Origin: Strongylocentrotus purpuratus
Taxonomy: Eukaryota > Echinodermata > Echinoidea > Camarodonta > Strongylocentrotidae
NCBI RefSeq assembly: GCF_000002235.5
Contig: NW_022145612.1
Span: forward strand, 18,738,360 to 18,802,359
Length of the DNA stretch: 64,000 nucleotides
Reading direction: 5' to 3'
The position numbers and the translations under genes are program-made. Positions within the stretch are counted from its first letter, which is position 1; the number at the start of each line of letters is the position of its first letter. The notes under the pieces were generated by a model. That model was not told the origin of the DNA and made no database searches. It saw nothing but the letters and a program-made list of their open reading frames with translations. Positions 55,664 through 64,000 of the stretch are shown piece after piece.

Positions 55664-57658
55664 TTCCATTAAGTCGTTAATCTACCAGCGCCAAAGGGCA
55701 TTTGCTGTGGAAGCGAAGGGAGAGTGGCGACGCCTCAGGAATCGAATTATTCGTGATATTGAACATGCAAAACAAGACTACTACAAAAACCGTGTGGCAA
55801 AACTGAAAAATGCCAACCCGGCGTCATGGTATAAGCATATAAAGACCATGACAACTGGCCAGACGAGATCTCCACTTATTCGCATCGAAGTCACTTCTCC
55901 TACTGACTTCGACGCAGCGGCGAATAAGATCAACAACTTCTTCGTGAACATTGCAAACGACATTCCTAGATTGGACCCTTCTAGTTTGCCGTCATATCTA
56001 CCGGCTGACCAACCACTTCCCCTTGTTCAACCATGGGAAGTTTATAGCGAGTTGAAAGCCATTAAACAACGGAAAGCTCCTGGACCGGACGGCATTTCGG
56101 CCAGACTTGTCAAGAAATTCGCTTATGAACTTTGCTGTCCGCTTACTGATATTCTAAACGCATCTTTTAGTCAGTCCATTGTACCAGAGCGTTGGAAGAG
56201 AGCGCATGTTGTTCCCATTCCCAAGACATCTCAAGCATCTATCGATAACCTCAGACCAGTATCTTTGACTGATCATTTTGCCAAGATGGCCGAAAAGTTC
56301 ATTGCTAAGTGGACTTTCAGCGACATGGAGAACACCATAGACCCAGCACAATTCGGGAACATGAGGGCTATATCTACCTCTCACTACTTGATTGATCTCC
56401 TACAAATGATTCATAGCAACGCTGACAAGCCCAAAATCATTACTACAATGGTGACAACGAACTTCAGTAAAGCGTTCGACAGGATAGACCACAATATAGC
56501 TGTCCTCAAACTGCTCCAGATGAACGTCCGTCCGAGTGATGTAGCATGGATAGCGAACTTTCTCACCAAACGACAACAGAGCGTGAAATATCGAACGACG
56601 CTCTCTGATTGGCTGGAAGTTTCTGCAGGGGCTCCACAAGGGACTAGACTCGGTCCCATTATCTTCCTGGCTATCATCAACGAGGCATGCCGGAGGTCAC
56701 CGTCGTCTTACTGGAAATATGTGGATGACCTAACAATGCTAGAATGCAAGAAATCTCCATCGCCACCGAATATCCAGTCAAGTGTGAGCAACCTACAAGA
56801 ATGGACTGTAGACAACAACATGAAACTGAACCACAAAAAGTGTTCTGTGATGACAGTAACTTTCATGCGTGAACCACCCCCACCGCCTGTCATCCAAATT
56901 GATGGACATGACATTAGTCGAGTAGATTGTGTCAAATTACTAGGGGTTTTCATCCAAAAAGATCTAAAATGGACTTCTCATGTCAATGAAATTGTTAAGA
57001 AGGCAAACATGAGGCTGCATATGCTGAGAGTTCTCACCAAATTTCAATTGTCCTAATTAGATGATCTAGTACTCATTTACTGTTCACACATAAGGCCAGT
57101 GTAGGAATATTGTGCGCCCGTTTGGAACTCCGGCTTGTCTGCCAAACAAAATGAACAAATAGCGAGAATTCAAAAGCGAGCGTGCCGCCTCATGTTAGGG
57201 CCACGTTTTGTCTCGTATCAAAACGCTCTTCAACTGTGTAAAGTGTCCTCTTTGAGTGACCGCAGAGAATGTCTGTGCCTCAAATTTGCAAAGAAGCTGC
57301 TCGAGCCTGGTCAAAGTTTAGTCATTGGCTGCCCCAAACACGTGGGGACTCCCATTCTCGAAATCTGAGAAATAAAAGCAAGCTCACTGAAATGTCATGT
57401 AAAACGACACGGTATAGAAACAGTCCGTTGCCATATCTAGTCAGATTGTTAAACGCTCATAGTACTGAATAATTACCAGTTTCACCTTCGACGAACAAAT
57501 TCATTGTTCTCTACTACTTTCACTCTCTCAATATCCCTATTTTCTCCTCTCTGTCAGTGTTGTGCTGCGGAGCGGGGAGACCCTCTTCATGGCTTCCTTG
57601 TTCTCTAGCTCTCTGTCTTGTTACTCTCACTCTGTGTCTCCCCTCCCTCTCTTTCTCC

Positions 57659-57721
<63 letters not shown>

Positions 57722-58571
57722 CTATCTCTCTTTCTCTCCCTATCTCTCTCCCACCCTCACCCTCTCTCTCTCTCTCCCTTTTCTCACTCTCCTTTTTTCT
57801 CTCTTTCTCTATCTCTCTCTCTATTTCGCTGATATAACTTCGTAAATAAAAGGATGACATGTGAATGCATTTTTGAATAATGTTATAGAATTTTACTTTT
57901 TTTTAAACTAAATCAGATTTAATTGTACAAAATCCTGTTTGCCTTTTTAACGATTCCCAAGATGATACACATTATATCGAATATTACAATGGCAACCTTT
58001 TACCCATGTTTTTATGCGAAACTTATCTTATTTTTATGCAATATTCTACATGTACCTTTTACTAAATTGGCCCAAATACAAAATGTTCTGCATTTTACCT
58101 ACAATGTATAATTTGTATAATCTTTTTAAATCATTGGAGCATTTATTTGACTTTATAATTCCTGGATTTGGTTTCCGTTGCTGTCTCTGTTTCTGTTATT
58201 GAAGAAAACACCATAACCATACCTTACCCATCTGGCTATGCATTTTCCAATCAAAACATTTAATTCTTTTGAATATCAAAAATGTATTGCTATTCATAAT
58301 TATATTGTATAAGTTTAATATATAATTTTATTGCAAATATGGTAATAAAATTCGAATTTCTGTATACGTACCAAGCAATTTGCCAAGGTCTTTGAAGCAC
58401 AACTATAATGTACAAAAGAATTCCAATTTTACTACCATAATGCTACCATGCATAATGTTTTACGTGTAATTTTACTTTGTCACTGATGTATACCTTGTAA
58501 AAGAAACTGCAATTCGGCTCTCGGGCCGCGAATGTTTTTTAATGAAATAAACCATTTAAAATAAATTAAAT
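55664..58571 (+). pseudogene. 5'-truncated LINE with long reverse transcriptase frame
   Basis: A frame ending at 57,056 encodes about 460 residues of LINE ORF2: the linker before RT (KSLIYQRQRAF), KAPGPDGIS, NLRPVSLT, motif A TNFSKAFDRIDH, GAPQGTRLGP, the YVDD box and CVKLLGVFIQKDLKW. Motif A has Asn where the catalytic Asp is expected. After 57,056 the C-terminal blocks (YCAPVWN, RIQKRACRLMLGPR, LRNKSKLTE, TTRYRNSPLPYLVRLLN) continue in other frames with an in-frame stop near 57,103, so the copy is inactive. A CT-rich 3' part (57,645-57,830) and an A-rich tail end at about 58,571, where DNA matching the copy B flank resumes. It belongs to the CR1/L2/jockey group. The ATG at 55,647 is host flank. 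Confidence 0.8.
57645..57830. repeat. (CT)n microsatellite in the LINE 3' part
   Basis: Nearly pure CT repeat at about 57,658-57,720 and CT-rich DNA to 57,830. Ser/Leu-rich frames here are artefacts. Confidence 0.9.
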
Positions 58572-58777
58572 GCAGGGCACACAGTCTTGATGAGGAAAGG
58601 GCATTGTTCATAATTATAAGGAGGGGTGTGGGGTGTAGTATTGCATCATAGAGGCTTTTTTCCACCACCACGCTGGTTCTGCCGTTCATGTTAATGCTGT
58701 TACCTCGATGATATAGATGATATAGAACAGGAACACCATAACTTTATCAGACGAAAAAACATTTGCATATACATGTC

Positions 58778-58874
58778 GTCCTTGTTTTCACGAAGTGACG
58801 GTAGTGAGGAAAATCGTAACGCAAAGTGAATGCAATTTTTTTTCACTACCGTCACTTCGTGAAAACAGCGACGA
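58778..58874. mobile_element. Hairpin MITE, copy 2
   Basis: Same element as at 5,493-5,583, with ends CGTCCTTGTTTTCACGAAG and its near inverse CACTTCGTGAAAACAGCGACG. ATG stands on both sides. The copy B flank near 35,813 (TACATGTATTAGAT) is the empty site. Confidence 0.75.
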
Positions 58875-59603
58875 TGTATTAGATACTAAAACAATCGTAA
58901 TTATTTTCCATTGACTATTTATTCATACATTTCCATTCTGATTTAATTCACAGAAGCTCATTCAGTTTGATGCATCCTTCATTTAATTCATGCTTCCATC
59001 ATAAATTAGTGCAGTTTACAACTATGCCCTCTGTTGTTATCATTGGGGGAACTGCATGCTCCTCTCTATAGCGTTCTTGCTATCATAAATAAATTAGGAT
59101 AATAGTTCACAATTGTTTTTATCATGATGAGGGCAGTTAATCCCCCCCCCCCGCCTTTTGCACCTTTACAATCATTGGCCATTAGTATAAAAGCAAAATA
59201 TAGAAAGTGTAGGGATGATAACGGTATGCTGAAAAAGGGAAGACGATTATAAAAAAAGATGTTCATGAAAATAGGATACGGAAATATGATACGAATCACT
59301 GACTCAAGCGCACTGTTTAGTCACGTGACTGTGAGGTTGATTTTGGCATCACCTTTCCCACAACCTATCTGATCTATGAGGCAATATATCAACGCAGACA
59401 TTCACTGCTGGGCTCATTTCCATTCTGAGTATCGTTCATAGACAATCCGATGAACTACATTTTGAATTCAGAACTTTCTATTTTTTCTACATGGACTCTG
59501 AAGAGTATTATTGTTTGACATCATTGTGGACTTGATGCTTTTTCATTTTTTTTCATAACATCAATTTCAATTGAAACCTTATGCTGTGCATATCTGGGAC
59601 ATC

Positions 59604-60878
59604 ATGGCACTTACAACTACAGAAAGTATTTCGATTTGTTATCAAGTAATCTTGTTCGCGGTTGGCGTTCCTGGCAATCTCCTCATCATCTTAACATACT
59701 GCAAGCGACAGCAGCGAACGAGCAGCGGTGTCTTCATCATCGCCCTTGCCTTGGCCGATCTCGGCGTCTGTCTCATGAGCCCAGTCGTCATCTATAACTA
59801 CATCGTCTACTACGACTATCCCAGCAATTCCTTCTGCAAGTTTCGTTACTACACCAACCACGGATTGATATACGTTTCGCGGTTTCTCACTATCGCCGTG
59901 GCTATCGAACGATACCTTGCCGTCTGCAAGCCGATGTCGAAACGCATCCCGCCGAAATACGCTGCAGTAATCTCAGCACTATGTGTTCCCATTGGATATA
60001 TCATGACGATTCCAATAGCTATTGCATTCCGTACCCTTGAGCTGCCGGGTAATCGTACGATCTGTTACCCTGACACGTCCGATCCTGCTATCAAGTGGGT
60101 TCTGCGGGTAAGCTTCCCAATCACATTCTTAGGGGGTCTTCTCGTGGTCGTTGTCTGCTATGCCAACATCTATCTGGTCATCAGAAGACAGATGCGTCTT
60201 CGAGCCCGTATGAAGGGAGGACCAGGAAAGACAAGTGGCGTCGTGTCTAAAGCCACAGAGGACACAGCTACGACTGCGTCTTCGGACCGGGGCACCGTTC
60301 AGACATCTTTTGACGGACGGTCCAACCAAGAGGAGAGTGAGGAGACAATGAGTGGTCTCCATCATCAAGGGGTAGTCCTCGCCGTAGTGGGAAACAAGAA
60401 TGACGAGAGTGTGAACGTTGTTACCCAGCCAAAGAGTGGAGCCGATACCGACAAACCTAGCTCATCTACAAGGGAGCAGCATGCACAGGATAACGATGGC
60501 GTCGACTCTTCTGAGAAAGTGCCAACCTCCTTCAACTGCTGTAGGAAGACCACAAAATCAAGATCAAAATCCAACTCAGGATCGATGGACAGCACGACGA
60601 AGATGTTGCTCATCGTCACTGTGGTGTACTTCGTCTCGTTTCTTCCACAGTTCATCACCATCATAATCCCCAAGGAAGCCATGAAACTGTTCAAAACAAA
60701 CCACAAAATCGGCTACGAGATTTTCGCCTTTGTTCGTCGCTTGATCACCATCAATCACATCATCAACCCGTTCGTGTACGGTTTTGTCAACATTCGCTTC
60801 AGGAAGGATTGCAAAGCAACAATGCTTGGACTGCTGGACAAGGGTTGTAGGTGTTGTGGGCTTCAGTCTAAATCTTAA
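59604..60878 (+). CDS. Orphan class A (rhodopsin-like) G-protein-coupled receptor, intronless, 424 aa
   Basis: A seven-helix plasma-membrane receptor expected to signal through heterotrimeric G proteins. Visible landmarks: Asn25 in GVPGNLL (TM1), Asp52 in LALADLG (TM2), Cys78 and Cys154 for the TM3-ECL2 disulfide, Glu102-Arg-Tyr (ERY for DRY, end of TM3), Pro172 (TM5), TM6 at 333-355 with FLP where CWxP is usual, and NPFVY at 388-392 (TM7). Intracellular loop 3 is long, about 137 residues (196-332), polar and Ser/Thr-rich. The Cys-rich tail (CRCC) may be palmitoylated. Asn150-Arg-Thr is a glycosylation site in ECL2. The start is the ATG in GACATCATGG; a longer frame upstream has no ATG. TM4 lacks the usual Trp. 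The ligand is unknown; the short N-terminus and peptide-receptor-like TM7 fit large echinoderm orphan expansions. Its 2.7-kb segment is missing beside copy B. Confidence 0.9.
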   Translation: MALTTTESISICYQVILFAVGVPGNLLIILTYCKRQQRTSSGVFIIALALADLGVCLMSPVVIYNYIVYYDYPSNSFCKFRYYTNHGLIYVSRFLTIAVAIERYLAVCKPMSKRIPPKYAAVISALCVPIGYIMTIPIAIAFRTLELPGNRTICYPDTSDPAIKWVLRVSFPITFLGGLLVVVVCYANIYLVIRRQMRLRARMKGGPGKTSGVVSKATEDTATTASSDRGTVQTSFDGRSNQEESEETMSGLHHQGVVLAVVGNKNDESVNVVTQPKSGADTDKPSSSTREQHAQDNDGVDSSEKVPTSFNCCRKTTKSRSKSNSGSMDSTTKMLLIVTVVYFVSFLPQFITIIIPKEAMKLFKTNHKIGYEIFAFVRRLITINHIINPFVYGFVNIRFRKDCKATMLGLLDKGCRCCGLQSKS

Positions 60879-61742
60879 AGGGACTTGGTAACATTGTTCA
60901 GATGAGAGAAAATGGTGCTAAGGTAATGATGTACGATTAAAGATAATCAGAAAGTTTGAGTGAAAACAGACCATTGTTAATGATAAAAATTGGAAAAAAC
61001 TAATCTGATCGACTCCTTATTTCTCCCAACTATAGGCTATTATTACAATTTTATTACATTTTAGGTGAATTTCAATCGTCAAAAAGCGATGAATTGGTTC
61101 TATATATCATTCATTCCGACCATGTTGGAAGATATTGTAAAGCATGTTTTATGTCTTATTTTCATTGAAAAACGGTTTGGAAAATTAAAAAATGGTTGGG
61201 AGAATTTACTCTTAGAGGTGTTGCACAGCGACGCCTTCAAAGAAAACCATAAATATCTTTATGGTTTGAGAATTCTTTCAGGATTCTCTGCATGTTTGAG
61301 TGTTAGTACAGTAAAAGGAATATAATAACTAACATTTCATACAAAAATTACGTTTTTTTCTCGATCAACCTTCAACAATGTTATACCTATTCACTTTAAT
61401 GCTTTGAAATCGTAATCATGCGTAATTATGTCACACTCATTATTTAAATGGTGCCCTGTGACCAGGGCGACCATAATTTTTTCTCGTAAAAATCGAAATT
61501 TTGATTTAATGGTGCACATAAGGTCGATCAGCTCTGTTCACAAGATTTCATTTCCTTTGCGTAATACATGTATACCACAAACAATATACTTGCGTGATAT
61601 CTATGTAACTTTCTCTGTAAAAATATGACATGATGCTGTAATATGTTATGATGTGTGATTATGTGAATGTCTGAACCATAATGCCATGAATGTGTACCGA
61701 TATTTAGTAAACAGCATTTACTACCTTTTCAAGTTATATTTG

Positions 61743-61960
61743 AAATCAATTCAATTCAATTCAATTCAAATCAAAAAGAGTTTATTCGTCAAATGCTTAG
61801 CAGCCAAAGGCTGAATTGCACATTTGTTACATTTAAAGATATACCAAATAAATTATTGAAAATAGATACATACAAACAAAATTGCAAAGTGCACGTTACA
61901 AATCAATAGTAAATGTTAAAAGTTTAAAAAGTGATGAGTGGCAGTGGGCATTCTCGTGGT
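61743..61960 (-). mobile_element. LINE/SINE 3' tail with (TTCAA)n
   Basis: On the plus strand a (TTCAA)n run at 61,746-61,770 is followed by AAAGAGTTTATTCGTCAAATG. Read on the minus strand it is a 3' end with an (ATTGA)n tail, of the kind seen at 32,343-32,365. No coding remains. Confidence 0.5.
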
Positions 61961-62111
61961 GATGGGCACACATGTCCAGGAGGTGGGCCCCTTCCCCTTA
62001 AAAAAAAATCATCAAACGACCCCCTCCCCCCTATAACTATATAGATCCGATTGCTGAAAGCTAAAATCATGTCAATTCACCATCTTTGAACAAATATATA
62101 CCTGATATGTT

Positions 62112-63250
62112 GGTGCCGTCTATTTTTATCTTTCCTTTTATATAGCAACTACTTGAAATTATCCGCTTCATCTCTAGAATTTCATTGAACAAAATATGGG
62201 AGAATTAAGGTCAGTCACTTAAAGTAAGGTCTTTACGTGCGTATCTTTCCCTAATTCAATTTCTATAAACAGTTTTCTGCTCCGTTTTGATCTGATTCCC
62301 TTGGCAACGATTCAACGTATCCGCCTTTTCTTAATTATTTGTTAATATTTGATAACGTTTCCTGAACATTTAGATCGATTTTTTTAAATATACCAATCTA
62401 ATCATTGTACCACTTACACTATTTATTTGAGGAAGGAGTTTGGAAAGATTCAACAAACCACATATTGCAAATGCAGAACAATTGTACAATTATCTCCTCT
62501 CTATATGGGAACCACTTTAAATTATCCCTTCATCTCAAGAGCTTCATTGAACAAAATAATGGGAGAATGAATGTCCAGTCACTAAAGTTAGGTCTATATA
62601 CGTGCGTATCTTTCCCTAATTCAATTTCTATGAACATTTTTTTGGTTCCGTTTTGACCTGATTCGCTTGACAACGATTCATTCTTAACCGCCTGTAGTTA
62701 CAAACGTTTCCTGAACATTTACATTTTTCTTTTTAAAAACCATACCAAACTAATCATTGTACTATTTACACTATTCATTTGAAGAAGGAGTTTGGAAAGA
62801 CTTAACAAGCCCCATATTGCAAATGCCGAACAATTGTATAATTATCTCTTCTTTATATGGAAACTACTTTAAATTATCCCCTTCATCTCAAGAACTTAAG
62901 TGAACAAAATATGGGAAAATGAAGGTCAATTAGTAAACTTAGGCCAATACGTGCGTATCTTTCCCTAATTCAATTTATATAAACAGTTTTTTTCTCGTTT
63001 TGACCTGATTCGCTTGGCAACGATTCAATCATAATTGCCTGTACTTGGTAACGTTTCCCGAACATTTATATTTTCTTTTTTAATAACCAAACCAATCTAA
63101 ACATTGTACCACTTACACAATTAATTTGAGGAAGGAGTTTGGAAATATTTCACAAATCACAAATTGCAAACGTCGAACCATCTGCAAATGAGGAAGTAAA
63201 TTCAACGTTCTCAAAAAAGAACTGAAAACCAAATACAGAATAAGCAGAAA
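62112..63250. repeat. Tandem units of about 350-365 bp (three), copy C side
   Basis: Units start near 62,145, 62,509 and 62,860 and match the two units at 36,915-37,650. Shared words include GTGCGTATCTTTCCCTAATT, TGACCTGATTCGCTTGGCAA and GAGGAAGGAGTTTGGAAA. Non-coding. Confidence 0.75.
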
Positions 63251-63257
63251 GTATCTA

Positions 63258-63922
63258 CAGAGTGAGTCAAAAAAAAGTTTACACCTAGAAAATTGCTAAT
63301 TATTTAGAAAATCATCGATGAACATTAAACTGTTATATGTCTTATGAAAGAGTGTTTTATCCAAAATCATTTGGTACCATGTTTGTGTGGTATGTGTTCA
63401 CACTTGGATGAACAGGAGACATTGTTTGCGAGAGTGCAAAAATCGACTTGCGCCAAAGTTGCCTATGTGATTGAATAAAACAATTGGGATTTGGGTATTA
63501 ATTCGGTCTTTGCAAATCCAAATAACACCCCTAACAAAATTAATCATGCCACACATATCAAATATCGAATATCAAATATCAACGAACATTTGTGCGCGTG
63601 TATGTTGGTGTGTGTGACTTTGCCCTTTGCAAAAAACATAATGCAATGCATTTCATTTGATACATATTTTAATCCATTCTCTCACTCCGCTAATCCCAAC
63701 ATAATACATACTGAAGGCATCACTTTGGCGCAAGTCGATTTTTGCACTCTCGTAAACAATGCCACCTGTTCATCCAAGCGTGAACACATACCACACAAAA
63801 ATGGTACCAAATGATTTGGGATAAAACACTCTTTCATAAGATGTATAATAATTTACTGTTCATAGATGATTTTTAAAAAATTTAGCAATTTTTTAGGTGT
63901 AAACTTTTTTTGACTCACACGG
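63258..63922. mobile_element. Mariner-like MITE with long inverted repeats
   Basis: The ends CAGAGTGAGTCAAAAAAAAG and CTTTTTTTGACTCACACGG are flanked by TA (63,256-63,257 and 63,923-63,924). The inverted repeats run about 200 bp, including TTTACACCTA.AAAATTGC and GTGTGGTATGTGTTCA. The interior is unique and has no transposase. The empty site, GTATCTATTTAGG, is at 37,654-37,666. Confidence 0.85.
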
Positions 63923-64000
63923 TATTTAGGTAAGAAATGAAATGTATGAGGACATATAACCTTTTAAATATGAGGAAAACCTGCAATTCCTCTTATTGTT

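Noticed and set aside
57557-57845. Ser/Leu-repeat proteins over CT tracts (also 16,171-16,544, 33,060-33,200 and 52,050-52,250)
   Set aside because: Translations of CT or GA microsatellites in several frames at once.
59066-59299. Small gene on the minus strand near 59.1 kb (and 35,943-36,191)
   Set aside because: The paralogous B and C sequences do not keep the same frame; they are duplicated non-coding flanks.
59571-59603. Longer N-terminus for the GPCR
   Set aside because: The extra codons begin with TTG and contain no ATG; the ATG at 59,604 has good context and gives a normal TM1 position.

Overview
The window looks like nuclear DNA of a marine invertebrate deuterostome, most likely an echinoderm such as a sea urchin. 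Basis: intron-rich animal genes with GT-AG junctions, an intronless class A GPCR, CR1/L2-type LINE fossils, tRNA-derived SINEs, and very many short elements with hAT-like ends (CAG.GGCGGATCC) and long G or C runs. The taxon is an inference; no species-diagnostic gene is present. Coding DNA is sparse and most of the 64 kb is repeat.

Three copies of one host gene dominate. It encodes an amidase-signature enzyme like the bacterial Rhodococcus-type amidases. Copy A is on the minus strand (exons 1-6 at 10,079 down to 2,811) and has a frame-damaged exon 2; its 3' exons are not in the window. Copies B (25,398-34,126) and C (44,033-53,144) are on the plus strand. Each has ten exons with preserved splice sites and frame, encoding 508 and 509 residues. 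With translation started in exon 1, the Lys-Ser-Ser triad falls at residues 96, 171 and 195. A fourth trace, half of exon 1, lies at 22,554-22,664. A possible extra 5' coding exon (MATADKR) sits 1.1-2.6 kb upstream of each exon 1, and its surrounding repeat is present three times in tandem in front of copy A.

Layout. 1-10.1 kb: copy A, with introns swollen by hAT-like elements and SINEs. 10.1-16 kb: shared upstream repeat in tandem, then a second large hAT-like element. 16.3-22.5 kb: a decayed PIF/Harbinger transposon interrupted by two smaller elements, then a roughly 110-bp GC-palindrome array and low-complexity DNA. 22.5-36.2 kb: copy B and flanks; its upstream flank is an inverted duplicate of that of copy A. 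36.2-41 kb: arrays, a large palindromic element, LINE trace. 41-55.6 kb: copy C and flanks, a direct duplicate of B with different insertions. 55.7-58.6 kb: a 5'-truncated LINE with a long reverse transcriptase frame. 59.6-60.9 kb: a single-exon GPCR in a 2.7-kb segment absent from the matching place beside copy B. 62.1-64 kb: tandem 350-365-bp units and a mariner-like element.

Because A, B and C are duplicates, one copy often shows the empty site of an element in another. Together with target-site duplications this gives base-level boundaries for many elements: 8 bp for hAT-like, TA for mariner-like, TTAA for Kolobok-like. No functional link between the amidases and the GPCR is visible beyond proximity. 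No retroviral, LTR or Polinton remains were recognised.
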